A stretch of DNA of 64,000 nucleotides. Origin: Chlorogloeopsis sp. ULAP01. Its GTDB lineage: Bacteria > Cyanobacteriota > Cyanobacteriia > Cyanobacteriales > Nostocaceae. The first letter of the stretch is position 1; every line of letters starts with the position of its first letter. Of this stretch, positions 27,435 through 35,523 are shown piece by piece. Below the pieces are notes generated by a model that worked only from the letters and a program-made list of their open reading frames with translations, did no database searches and was not told the DNA's origin. The stretch lies in NCBI RefSeq assembly GCF_030381805.1, contig NZ_JAUDRH010000010.1:124001-188000 (forward strand). Reading direction: 5' to 3'. Both the position numbers and the translations under genes were made by a program.

Positions 27435-27998
27435 ATGCCTCTGGAAATTGCTGTTGAGAAGAAAAAGTTACAAAATCCGCCCTTGGAACTGCATTATCTG
27501 GGCGATCGCGTTCTGCGCCAAGGAGCTAAACGTGTTGCAAAAGTAGATGATGAAATCCGCAAGCTGGCACGTGAGATGCTACAAACCATGTATAGCCAGG
27601 ATGGTATTGGTTTGGCTGCCCCTCAAGTGGGAATTAACAAACAAATAATTGTCATTGATATTGAACCAGATAACCCAGCTAATCCCCCATTGGTGCTGAT
27701 TAACCCAATTATTAAACAGGTTAGTCGTGACATTTGCGTTGCTCAAGAAGGATGTTTGAGCATTCCGGGGATTTATATGGACGTGAAGCGTCCCCAAATT
27801 GTAGAAATCGCTTATAAAGATGAGCACGGACGTCCCAAAACTATAAAGGCTGGAGAATTACTCGGACGCTGTATTCAGCACGAAATAGATCACCTCAATG
27901 GTGTGGTGTTTGTAGATCGCGTAGAAAATTCTTTGGCTTTAGCACAGGAGTTATCCAAGCATGGTTTCTCCTATCAAACTGTCAAACCATTAGTATAG
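27435..27998 (+). CDS. def: peptide deformylase
   Basis: 187 residues. All three family motifs are present: GIGLAAPQVG (I), EGCLSIPG (II, metal-binding Cys) and QHEIDHLNG (III, HExxH). It removes the N-formyl group from new proteins. ATG start at 27435. A 71-residue membrane protein gene begins 6 bases after its stop and is probably co-transcribed. Confidence 0.97.
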   Translation: MPLEIAVEKKKLQNPPLELHYLGDRVLRQGAKRVAKVDDEIRKLAREMLQTMYSQDGIGLAAPQVGINKQIIVIDIEPDNPANPPLVLINPIIKQVSRDICVAQEGCLSIPGIYMDVKRPQIVEIAYKDEHGRPKTIKAGELLGRCIQHEIDHLNGVVFVDRVENSLALAQELSKHGFSYQTVKPLV

Positions 27999-28004
27999 GA
28001 TGGT

Positions 28005-28220
28005 GTGCTTGTGAATGTAATGACTCCAAAGAGCGGATTGTTCCTTGCTTGCTCGTGCGTAGCAGCGATCGCAGCAGTCGGTTCCATTTTTGAACTTACT
28101 TCCGGACAACCAGATCTAGGCAACCAAACCACTGGTATTATCTTGGCGTTAAGCATTCCACTGACAGGATTATTTTTCTTGGCCGCAGTCAAGGATGCTA
28201 AAGCTAATATTAATAAATAA
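28005..28220 (+). CDS. small two-helix membrane protein, unknown
   Basis: 71 residues (GTG start; an ATG at 28020 is an alternative). Two hydrophobic segments (~11-30, LFLACSCVAAIAAVGSIF, and ~44-62, IILALSIPLTGLFFLAAV) separated by a polar loop, with a Lys/Asn-rich C-terminus. It starts 6 bases after def and is followed by a terminator, so it looks like the second gene of a def transcript. No family recognised. Confidence 0.65.
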   Translation: MLVNVMTPKSGLFLACSCVAAIAAVGSIFELTSGQPDLGNQTTGIILALSIPLTGLFFLAAVKDAKANINK

Positions 28221-28237
28221 GCATCAGGTTTTAAATC

Positions 28238-28291
28238 AAAAGGAAAAAGGAAAAAGGAGCAATATATCCTTTTACCTTTTACCTTTTTTAT
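28238..28291 (+). terminator. terminator after the def transcript
   Basis: Purine-rich AAAAGGAAAAAGGAAAAAGG (28238-28257) is complementary, with a few mismatches, to TCCTTTTACCTTTTACC (from 28267), followed by a T run. It forms a long imperfect stem ending in Ts. Confidence 0.6.
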
Positions 28292-28459
28292 GTTTTCTAG
28301 CTAAAAAAGGCAGACGGCAGGAGGTAAGAAAGTTTTTTCATGGGTTCTGGTGAGACAGTGCGTCCTTGTAGTTTCCCCAACTTGTAGACACGGTAAACAC
28401 AAAGCGTCTATTATAAATACGGATCAGCGAAAGTAGCAACTAGCGTAGACGTCGGCTTC

Positions 28460-28972
28460 TTAAAAGGAACGTCCTAAGCCAAACTGATTTTGAGAAGTTA
28501 TTTCTATCCGACATAATACTGGTGGATTGGCATTAAATATACAAGTGTAGGTTGCTAAACGGTCTTGTTGATAATTAAAAACTCGAATATTGTAACCGTA
28601 GTTTCTCGCAACACTACCTAGATGATTCACAAAATTGTAACGATCCAGATAGTCTAATAAGCTCCAAAGTTGTTGATTTACAATTAAATCTACTCGTGCA
28701 GGTTGGTTGTTAATTGCTGGGTATGCGATCCAGTTATCTAGAAGCTTATTTTCGGAATTTTCTTGCGCCCACCACAAACTAGGAACAGTTATGTGTCCTT
28801 GGTTGATAGTGTTAGCTGTAATGACAGAGCCTTTTGGATTTTTCAATAAATCTAATTCTAGAGGCGCATCAGAAGCAACTGGAATTGGTGGAGTTACTGC
28901 CAATAAGGGTTGAGTTGAAACTACACAAACCGTAGTTAGGTAGATACCGAATAATAGAATTGATTGGCGCAT
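28460..28972 (-). CDS. exported hypothetical protein
   Basis: 170 residues. The signal peptide (MRQSILLFGIYLTTVCVV) ends near residue 25 (QPLLA). The mature part contains VPSLWWAQEN, DNWIAYPAINNQP and DYLDRYNFVNHLGSVARNYGYNIRVFN, with two Cys (CIFN, VLCRIE) that may form a disulfide. The sequence looks conserved and cyanobacterial, but I cannot name a family. Probably periplasmic. Confidence 0.66.
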   Translation of the reverse strand: MRQSILLFGIYLTTVCVVSTQPLLAVTPPIPVASDAPLELDLLKNPKGSVITANTINQGHITVPSLWWAQENSENKLLDNWIAYPAINNQPARVDLIVNQQLWSLLDYLDRYNFVNHLGSVARNYGYNIRVFNYQQDRLATYTCIFNANPPVLCRIEITSQNQFGLGRSF

Positions 28973-29087
28973 ATTATCGTTGGATTTTAATTCTGGATTG
29001 TTACCTTCACAATCTCAAAATTCCAATACGATCTAGTTTAATCGTTTCATAACTACAACACGAATAGAGTTCATACTGAATAACCTT

Positions 29088-30566
29088 CTAAGAACCAAAT
29101 GGGTGTTTAAAGTTACCAATAACTTGATTAAGCTCCTGAGCGATCGCCAGTAATTCCATCTCACGCCATCGCTTGCCAACAATTTGCAATCCAATCGGTA
29201 AGCCATCTTGGGTTTCCCCAATTGGAATCACCACGGCAGGATGGCTGCTCAAATTAAAAGGCATAGTGTAAGCACCGTTTGCAACTCCATGAGGATAGGA
29301 CTTACCCTCAATATCAATGGCGCTCCAAGCTGGGCGATGGGTAAAGGCAGGGGTTGCTGCTACAGGAGTGAGCCACACATCCCACGGTTCCAGTGCTTCA
29401 TCAATTTGTGCAGTGAAGCAATCGCGCTCAGTAAGCACCTCGAAATATCCTTTTAGGCTTGGGTTTAATAGCTCAGGTAAGAGACGACTAAAATCCCCCA
29501 ATTTGCGGAGTTCTTTGTCGCCTTGGGTTGCAGTACGAAAAATCTGCTGCCAACTGCGACGTAAATTATATCGATTTACTGGTTGAGCATAAATGTTAAT
29601 GTATGCTGCCATCCGTCCGTAGAGGTTCAATATTGTCGATAGATCAAAATCTTTAGGAAGCCAGCGTTCAATATGAGTACCCGCTTGAGAAAGTTTTTGC
29701 GTGATCGCCTGTATTTTTTCTCGAATTTCAGAAGCAACAGGTACTTCTGTCCATTCGTCAATCCAGGCAATTTTGAGATCTCGCAAAGTCTTCCCAGAAG
29801 GCATATCAAGCGAAATTGGTGGAACATCAGGGCGACGCAGATCCGCTCCTGCTATTAATGAAAAACAAAGTCGAATGTCTTCGAGCGATCGCGCAAAACA
29901 TCCTACAGTCATCATTTGCCGCAGACAGTATGGCATTCCCGGAACTTCTGGAATCATTCCGGCTGTGGAGATGCGGCGATCGGTTGGCTTCAAGCCATAG
30001 ACACCACAGAAATGAGCAGGCTGGCGGATGGAACCTGCAATATCATTACCGATATCCAACGGTGAAAGTCCGGCTGCAACCGCAGCAGCACTCCCTCCAG
30101 AACTGCCGCCTGCTGTGTACTCAAGATTCCAGGGATTATTTACCTGTGGAAACAGAGAATTTGTACTCTGAAAATCACCAGCCAGTTCAGCCATATTCGT
30201 TTTACCGATAATGACTGCTCCAGCTGCCCGCAGCCTTGCGACAACAGTGGCATCCTGTTGAGGAATGTAGTCTTTGAGGGGAATGTAACCTGCTGTGGTA
30301 CGCAATCCTGCTGTCTCAAAGATGTCTTTAATTGTGATTGGCACTCCATGCAGGATGCCCCAGTTTTCACTTCGTGCTAAGGCTTCATCGGCTTGTTTGG
30401 CTCGTTGACGAGCACGTTCTTCATCTAGCGTGCAGATGGCGTTAAGTTTTGAGTTATGTTTGGCAATTTGTACTAAATGGGCATCCAGTACTTCAACCGC
30501 CGAAACAACGCGATCGCGGATCATTTGAGCAAGCTGATGGGCAGGCGTAAAAACTAGATCGCTCAT
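29088..30566 (-). CDS. amidase signature family protein
   Basis: 492 residues. The amidase signature Ser-cisSer-Lys triad is present: Lys in VPITIKD (~80), Ser in TAGGSSGGSAAAVAAG (~155) and nucleophile Ser in DIAGSIRQPA (~180). Length is typical of GatA-like amidases and nitrilases, but it lacks a neighbouring gatB/C, so a stand-alone amide hydrolase is more likely. Substrate unknown. The upstream GNAT gene ends 18 bases before its start on the same strand; probably one operon. Confidence 0.9.
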   Translation of the reverse strand: MSDLVFTPAHQLAQMIRDRVVSAVEVLDAHLVQIAKHNSKLNAICTLDEERARQRAKQADEALARSENWGILHGVPITIKDIFETAGLRTTAGYIPLKDYIPQQDATVVARLRAAGAVIIGKTNMAELAGDFQSTNSLFPQVNNPWNLEYTAGGSSGGSAAAVAAGLSPLDIGNDIAGSIRQPAHFCGVYGLKPTDRRISTAGMIPEVPGMPYCLRQMMTVGCFARSLEDIRLCFSLIAGADLRRPDVPPISLDMPSGKTLRDLKIAWIDEWTEVPVASEIREKIQAITQKLSQAGTHIERWLPKDFDLSTILNLYGRMAAYINIYAQPVNRYNLRRSWQQIFRTATQGDKELRKLGDFSRLLPELLNPSLKGYFEVLTERDCFTAQIDEALEPWDVWLTPVAATPAFTHRPAWSAIDIEGKSYPHGVANGAYTMPFNLSSHPAVVIPIGETQDGLPIGLQIVGKRWREMELLAIAQELNQVIGNFKHPFGS

Positions 30567-30584
30567 GATTTTATTGTGTGTATG

Positions 30585-31031
30585 TTATACCGACATTTGC
30601 AAAACATAGAGATGGAGATTAAAACCGAGACTACGCCAAAACGCCAAAGCGATATCGTTGTTAGGTAAAACATTCAGTTCAATGTTGCTTGCCCCTTGCT
30701 CAATGACTGAGTTAATTGTTTTGCGAGCTAATTGTGTTCCGTATCCACGTCTATGCATTGATTGTCTAATGAATAAATCAAAAATTCTTGCAAACTTTTC
30801 ATCTGATCCAGGGTGGAATAGCATCACTTTGAAATCAACAAAGCCAATGATTTCCTCGTCGAGCAGAGCAAACCAATAACTACGCTCTCCTGATAATGAT
30901 TGCTGATGGACATTGGTAACCCATTCCGCAGGTGGTTCTGATGAGCCTATGGTTTCGTACATTTCTTTGTAGAGATGCCTCATTACAGGAAGCTCATCAG
31001 CAGATGGAGATCTGAGCTTAATTTGTGCCAC
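30585..31031 (-). CDS. GNAT-family N-acetyltransferase
   Basis: 148 residues covering one GNAT domain. The acetyl-CoA loop RQSMHRRGYGTQLARKTINSV fits the Q/RxxGxG/A motif, followed by ASNIELNVLPNNDIALAFWRSLGF, the C-terminal part of the fold. Substrate unknown. Immediately upstream of the amidase gene (18-base gap), suggesting linked roles, perhaps in amide or amine detoxification (inference). Confidence 0.85.
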   Translation of the reverse strand: MAQIKLRSPSADELPVMRHLYKEMYETIGSSEPPAEWVTNVHQQSLSGERSYWFALLDEEIIGFVDFKVMLFHPGSDEKFARIFDLFIRQSMHRRGYGTQLARKTINSVIEQGASNIELNVLPNNDIALAFWRSLGFNLHLYVLQMSV

Positions 31032-31102
31032 TGTAAATGTCCTTTGTTAGCTTGCAATTCAAGATATTCGAGATATTAATGCCGAATTTCAGGTAAAGTC
31101 TA

Positions 31103-31828
31103 ATGACGATTGAATGCCAGTTGATTCTTTTAGAAGAGATAGCAGAATTTCTCAATCGCTTCTTCGCTGTTGAGCATTTTTCACAAGCTGAAAAGGGAGG
31201 AGTGTATTTGCCATCATCACGTCCTGTAAAACGATTAGGATTAGCACTAGAACCTCAGACACAACTACAGGAATGGGCGAGCGCTCAAAATTTAGATGCA
31301 CTTTTTTTACATCGTCCTTGGAAACTCCAACTAGGGCTGCTTCCACCTGATATTGGCGTGATTTCCTATCATTTGCCATTTGACGAGTGCTTAACAATAG
31401 GTTTTAATCCTCGATTGGCACAAGTATTAAATGTATCTAATTTAGAAGTATTAGGAGAGAAAGAAAATAGAGCGATCGGGATGCTAGGAGAAATTCCAGA
31501 TCAAAGTTTTGAGAGCTTATGTAGTTGTGTAAGCCAAGTATTTGGTGGAACAGAGCAAGTACGTACAACAGTTCGTGGAGAAGTAAAACGTGTTGCTGTT
31601 GTTGGTGCAATGACAGATTTATTAGTGCGTGAAGCAGCGAATTGTGGTGTTGATGTTTACATAACCGGACAATTACGACAGCCAGCCGAGGAGGCGATAC
31701 GAGAAACTCAAATTGGAGCGATCGCTGTTGGGCATCGTCGTAGCGAAGTGTGGGGTTTAAGAGCGCTGGCTGGGGTACTGCAAGAACGATGGCTGAGATT
31801 AGAGGTAGTTGTGAGCCACTTTGATTAA
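31103..31828 (+). CDS. Nif3-like dinuclear metal-centre protein
   Basis: 241 residues. Motifs: LFLHRPWKL, where canonical Nif3 proteins have a His-rich metal motif, then DVYITGQLRQPAEEAI, and GHRRSEVWGLRALAG near the end, matching the family's GHxxSE. The function of Nif3 proteins is poorly defined (GTP cyclohydrolase-like fold). Some metal ligands differ from the usual HH pair. ATG start, divergent from the GNAT gene. Confidence is high for the family, low for function. Confidence 0.8.
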   Translation: MTIECQLILLEEIAEFLNRFFAVEHFSQAEKGGVYLPSSRPVKRLGLALEPQTQLQEWASAQNLDALFLHRPWKLQLGLLPPDIGVISYHLPFDECLTIGFNPRLAQVLNVSNLEVLGEKENRAIGMLGEIPDQSFESLCSCVSQVFGGTEQVRTTVRGEVKRVAVVGAMTDLLVREAANCGVDVYITGQLRQPAEEAIRETQIGAIAVGHRRSEVWGLRALAGVLQERWLRLEVVVSHFD

Positions 31829-32078
31829 GAGGACTGGGGAACATGGGACAAGGAGTTGAGGCAGTTGAGGAAGTTAAGGGAGGTGAGGAGTAATAAGAGT
31901 AAATTCTTCCCCATCTTCCCTACCTCCTTTCTTTCTTCCTCCCCTCTTTCTAGTTCTTATTCACTTATTTCTCCCGCTAGATCGGGTTTTGCAATTGTTC
32001 TCACCAACGGGCGATGGGCAGATAACTGATAAACTGACAAAATCTCATTAGATCGCAAAGGGTAAGGAAAGGATATGC

Positions 32079-32552
32079 ATGATTAGATCTTGGATGGTTA
32101 TTGCGGGTGTAACTTTATTAGTTGCTTTGGGTGCTAACTTCATTACTCCTGGCGATCGCAAATGGTTTAAACGCTTACAAAGGCCTAGATGGCTCACCTT
32201 TGAAGCAGCAATTCCAGTTATTTGGACTATAGTATTTGTTTGTGGTGCCTGGTCAGCCTATATTATTTGGGACAATAATCCAGGAAGCACCCAGACTTGG
32301 ATTTACATGGGATTATATTTACTTTTAGAAATTGTTACTGTTGCCTATACTCCTGCCATGTTTAGGAATCGCAGTCTCAGATTGGGTACGATTCTGGGTG
32401 GAACGGGTTTTATCATAGCGGTGATACTCGCGATCGCAGTTTTACCAGTTTCTGGTTGGGCAACACTATTGCTTGTACCTTATTTATTGTGGAGTCCAAT
32501 TGGAACTTATACGACTAGAGTAATGGAGCGTCTTAATCCTCAAGATATTTGA
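32079..32552 (+). CDS. TspO/MBR family protein, first of a tandem pair
   Basis: 157 residues with five hydrophobic segments, as in TspO. Characteristic features: RPRWLTFEAAIPVIWTIVF, WSAYIIWDNN, and LYLLLEIVTVAYTPAMFRNRSLR. TspO proteins bind tetrapyrroles or other ligands and affect stress responses. It differs from classical TspO, where an extra WxPP-type motif is usual; this is the cyanobacterial subtype. A close paralogue follows 221 bases downstream. Confidence 0.82.
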   Translation: MIRSWMVIAGVTLLVALGANFITPGDRKWFKRLQRPRWLTFEAAIPVIWTIVFVCGAWSAYIIWDNNPGSTQTWIYMGLYLLLEIVTVAYTPAMFRNRSLRLGTILGGTGFIIAVILAIAVLPVSGWATLLLVPYLLWSPIGTYTTRVMERLNPQDI

Positions 32553-32597
32553 AAGTTAAGTAGATGCGAACTTATTATAAAAATCTGTTCGCACTAG

Positions 32598-32626
32598 ATC
32601 CCCGACTTTTTTAAAAAGTCGGGGAT
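32598..32626. terminator. bidirectional hairpin between the TspO genes
   Basis: ATCCCCGACTTTTT and AAAAAGTCGGGGAT form a 14-bp perfect stem with a one-base centre. The A/T tracts lie within the stem, so it could terminate in either direction. No T tail extends beyond the stem. Confidence 0.5.
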
Positions 32627-32773
32627 TTGAATACCAGCTACCTGTCAAAATTAATCTGATGCAGTGTTACTAACTACTATCTAATCAATAATCCAACCAG
32701 CGACTGATTAAACTTGTACCTTAAATTGACAAAATTGCCGTGTATGTCTTGACAAAATACACGTTAAAAGGTA

Positions 32774-33253
32774 ATGATTATGATTCCATCTTGGCTGGTA
32801 ATAGGAGCAGTAACTTTTTTAGTCGCATTTGGTAGTTTCTTTATCACACCACGTGATGTTAAATGGTTTGCACGTTTAACTCGCCCTCGCTGGTTGGTTT
32901 TTGAGCCGTTAATTCCTCTGATTTGGACTGTCATTTTTATTTGCGGTGCGGCATCTGCAACTATTGTTTGGGAAAAAAACCCAGGCAGTACAATTACTTG
33001 GTTATTAATGGGCTGTTACTTACTGCTAGAAATTATCACCGTTACCTATATACCTGTGATGCTGAGAAATCGCAGTCTTCGGGTTGGGGAAATTATTGGA
33101 TGGGTTGGTTTGATTTTGGGTATATTGCTCGCAATCTCAGTTTTGCCAATTTCTTGGTTAGCAACGCTGTTACTTATTCCTTATCTAGTCTGGAGTCCAG
33201 TTGGTGCATATACCACTGAGGAATTAATACAATTAAACCCAGAAGATGCCTAA
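32774..33253 (+). CDS. TspO/MBR family protein, second copy
   Basis: 159 residues; a second ATG at 32780 is an alternative start. It aligns along its whole length with the protein encoded at 32079-32552: RPRWLVFEPLIPLIWTVIF, NPGSTITWL, CYLLLEIITVTYIPVMLRNRSLR and IPYLVWSPVGAYTT. More than half of the aligned positions match by eye, so this is a tandem duplication that has diverged. Five membrane helices predicted. Separate promoters are likely because a hairpin lies between the genes. Confidence 0.82.
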   Translation: MIMIPSWLVIGAVTFLVAFGSFFITPRDVKWFARLTRPRWLVFEPLIPLIWTVIFICGAASATIVWEKNPGSTITWLLMGCYLLLEIITVTYIPVMLRNRSLRVGEIIGWVGLILGILLAISVLPISWLATLLLIPYLVWSPVGAYTTEELIQLNPEDA

Positions 33254-33340
33254 TGACATGACTGAATTGTATGGTTGTACCTTTGACATAAACCTCTTGT
33301 GTAGCAAGCAGGACAGCCAACCATAAACTTATCCAAATTG

Positions 33341-33562
33341 ATGATTTACCACACCTATATACCGCGATCGCCCCTGTCAAAGTTCGTGGAGTTTTTATGG
33401 TTTCGGGAAGGTTATAACGTACAGAAGGCGCAAGCCCGTTTGTTGCCAACGGGTTCTATGGAGTTAGTCATCAACCTGCGTGAGAACTTAATCCCCCTTT
33501 TTGATCGACACAGTCGACTACAGCGCGGGAACGCACGCGGCAGTATAATCTGCGGAGTTATG
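33341..33562 (+). pseudogene. N-terminal fragment of an AraC-family regulator (DUF6597-like domain)
   Basis: Reads MIYHTYIPRSPLSKFVEFLWF, then LLPTGSMELVINLREN and ARGSIICG, the opening of a family of AraC-type regulators with an N-terminal ligand domain. After IICG the family pattern stops, and the frame runs into unrelated sequence (stop at 33679). The ligand-domain remainder and the helix-turn-helix half are missing, so this is a truncated remnant. Confidence 0.62.
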
Positions 33563-33618
33563 GTGCGTATTGCTACAAGCTATTTCGACCGATTCATAAA
33601 CAGCTTAAACAGGTTGGA

Positions 33619-33939
33619 TTGTATCCTTTACCCTGGTTCCCTGGTGATTTTAACATTTCAAGAGAGTGGGGCAACATAGATCAAAACGAACAGCAGCGAT
33701 GGATGTGGAGCAAAATTACTACACTGGAAGGAGAAACCATAGGCACAATTGTTACCATTATCTTTCACGACCACACCCAGTTTCGTCTTCCTTACCAACC
33801 CCAAGTAATTGCTTTAACACAAACGAGTAAAGAAGCAGTTGTCGAAGGACTGTCAGAACGTTCTGCCGACTTCAAATCTGCCCTGGAATTCCAAATTGAA
33901 TACGCACAGTATCTTCATAGTTTAGAAAAGCAAGGCTAA
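33619..33939 (+). CDS. hypothetical protein, probably 5'-truncated
   Basis: 106 residues from a TTG. The frame stays open and coding-like further upstream (SYGAYCYKLFRPIHKQLKQ from about 33556) without a good start, and it overlaps the end of the AraC remnant in another frame. Body: PLPWFPGDFNISREWG, HDHTQFRLPYQPQVIALTQT and SADFKSALEFQIEYAQYL. No family recognised. It may be the 3' part of a gene fused by deletion to the AraC fragment. Its stop overlaps the converging dipeptidase gene by four bases. Confidence 0.4.
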   Translation: MYPLPWFPGDFNISREWGNIDQNEQQRWMWSKITTLEGETIGTIVTIIFHDHTQFRLPYQPQVIALTQTSKEAVVEGLSERSADFKSALEFQIEYAQYLHSLEKQG

Positions 33940-34643
33940 ATTAATCGACCGTATCGTGCTACAAACTTTGCATCTGGATTAATTTGATTATTTAACCAAG
34001 CCCACATTTGATCCCCAAAAGAAAAATGCCACCACTCGCGGGGATTGCGTTTAAATCCGGCTTTTTCCATGACATCCAACAAGAGCAAACGGTTAGCATG
34101 ATACTGCTGTGCCTGTGGATGATCGCTATTGAGATAGTAATCGGGAAGCGATCGCTCAGATAATTCATCAATCGGCGAACCCATATCCACAATTTTCCCT
34201 GTATCATCTACAAGCGTTATATCTACAGCCGCACCAGTACTGTGAGGCGGTGGTGTTTTTTCATCTAAACTAGGTTCAGCCCAAATTTTATAAACTTCTT
34301 GCCAAATTTCCTGGCGTTGAATTTCTGATAACTTAATGTCAACAAGCCCCCTGTCGCGCAAAGCTTCGGCAAAGGCGTAATTTACCATAAATTGCTGCAC
34401 CGTCACCGGGCGGTAGGCATCAAAAATTTGAATGTACCAGTCAGGGTGTAGTGTTTGCAGATAGTTTTGCGCTGCTATCAAACAATCAACTACGCTTTGG
34501 CGCAGAAAATAGGGTGAATGTTCGCCATAAGGCGCACCCAGTTTTTCATAGGGATGGGGAGATTCGACTGCAAATTTTTTGAGGGGAATAGCTATAAGAG
34601 GTTCACCACACTCTTGAATAGGAATTTGATGATAAGGTCTCAT
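33936..34643 (-). CDS. D-alanyl-D-alanine dipeptidase (VanX/DdpX-like, M15)
   Basis: 235 residues. Zinc and catalytic motifs of peptidase family M15D: DAYRPVTVQ (~107), HSTGAAVDI (~165, the SxHxxGxAxD type) and EWWHFSFG (~205). It hydrolyses D-Ala-D-Ala, here most likely for recycling of cell-wall dipeptide, since no other vancomycin-resistance genes are nearby. ATG start. No signal peptide is obvious, so it is probably cytoplasmic. Confidence 0.86.
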   Translation of the reverse strand: MRPYHQIPIQECGEPLIAIPLKKFAVESPHPYEKLGAPYGEHSPYFLRQSVVDCLIAAQNYLQTLHPDWYIQIFDAYRPVTVQQFMVNYAFAEALRDRGLVDIKLSEIQRQEIWQEVYKIWAEPSLDEKTPPPHSTGAAVDITLVDDTGKIVDMGSPIDELSERSLPDYYLNSDHPQAQQYHANRLLLLDVMEKAGFKRNPREWWHFSFGDQMWAWLNNQINPDAKFVARYGRLI

Positions 34644-34739
34644 TCTTAAAAAGGGGACAGGGGATAGGGTGCACGGGACAGGTGATTAGGGATTAGGAAA
34701 GAAGCACCAGGAGTAGAGGAGCTCCAGGTGCAGGGGGTG

Positions 34740-34802
34740 AAAATTTTTCTCCTTGTCCCCTTGTCTCCTTGTCACCTTGTCCTCTTCTTCCCAATCCCCG
34801 AT
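34740..34802. repeat. CCTTGTC-type heptamer repeats
   Basis: Repeated CTTGTCCC / CCTTGTC words, then CCCAATCCCCGATCCCC, next to the phoU 3' end. Opposite-sense G-rich words occur at 34657-34700. Same family as the blocks at 60128 and 6035. Confidence 0.6.
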
Positions 34803-34808
34803 CCCCCT

Positions 34809-35495
34809 TTAACCCCGTTGACCAGTAACAATATACGCGACTCTTTGACCAATATTAGTAGCATGATCTGCCATGCGTTCTAAGTAACGTATTACTAGTA
34901 CTAAGAGTAAAATTGGCTCGATGATCCCTGGAACATCTTTTTGATAGGCTAAAGTTTGATAAAGGTATTCGTAGGCATTATCTACAGTGTCGTCCATTTG
35001 CTTCACACTGCGTCCGCTAACTTCATCTAAGTCAGCCAAAGCTACCAAACTAGTTGCTAACATCGCCTGAGCATGATGAGACATCTGCGCAATCTCAGGT
35101 AAGGAGGGATGCGGCGGATAAGGAAAAATTTTGATTGCAATTTCTGCTATATCTTTTGCATAATCGCCAATGCGTTCAAGATCGCGCACTAGCTGCATAA
35201 AGGCACTCAAGCAACGCAAATCCTGGGCTACAGGGGCTTGCAGTGTCATGATTGCTGTACAGTCTGATTCTATTTGTTTATAAAAGCGATCTATTTGTTT
35301 ATCTATACGCGGAAGTTCCTCAGCCGCTATTAAATCACGAGCAAATAAAGCTTGGTGGCTGAGGCGAAACGATCGCTCTACCAAAGCTCCCATGCGCAAA
35401 ATGTCCCGCTCTAAACGCCTGATCTCGCGTGTTAGCTGGGGTCTTCCTGAATTAGCATCAAAAATAAGAGCTTTCACGCTTGCAGTCTCAAACAT
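34809..35495 (-). CDS. phoU: phosphate signalling complex protein PhoU
   Basis: 228 residues, all-helical, with the two PhoU repeats: LVERSFRLSHQALFARD... and the metal-binding signature DLRCLSAFMQLVRDLERIGDYAKDIAEIA, then LVIRYLERMADHATNIGQRV. It links the Pst phosphate transporter to the SphS kinase to hold it off when phosphate is plentiful. It lies 28 bases downstream of the kinase gene, completing an sphR-sphS-phoU transcript. Ends near QRVAYIVTGQRG, typical. Confidence 0.94.
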   Translation of the reverse strand: MFETASVKALIFDANSGRPQLTREIRRLERDILRMGALVERSFRLSHQALFARDLIAAEELPRIDKQIDRFYKQIESDCTAIMTLQAPVAQDLRCLSAFMQLVRDLERIGDYAKDIAEIAIKIFPYPPHPSLPEIAQMSHHAQAMLATSLVALADLDEVSGRSVKQMDDTVDNAYEYLYQTLAYQKDVPGIIEPILLLVLVIRYLERMADHATNIGQRVAYIVTGQRG

Positions 35496-35523
35496 GAAGA
35501 TACTTCTAAATATAATCTTGTGA

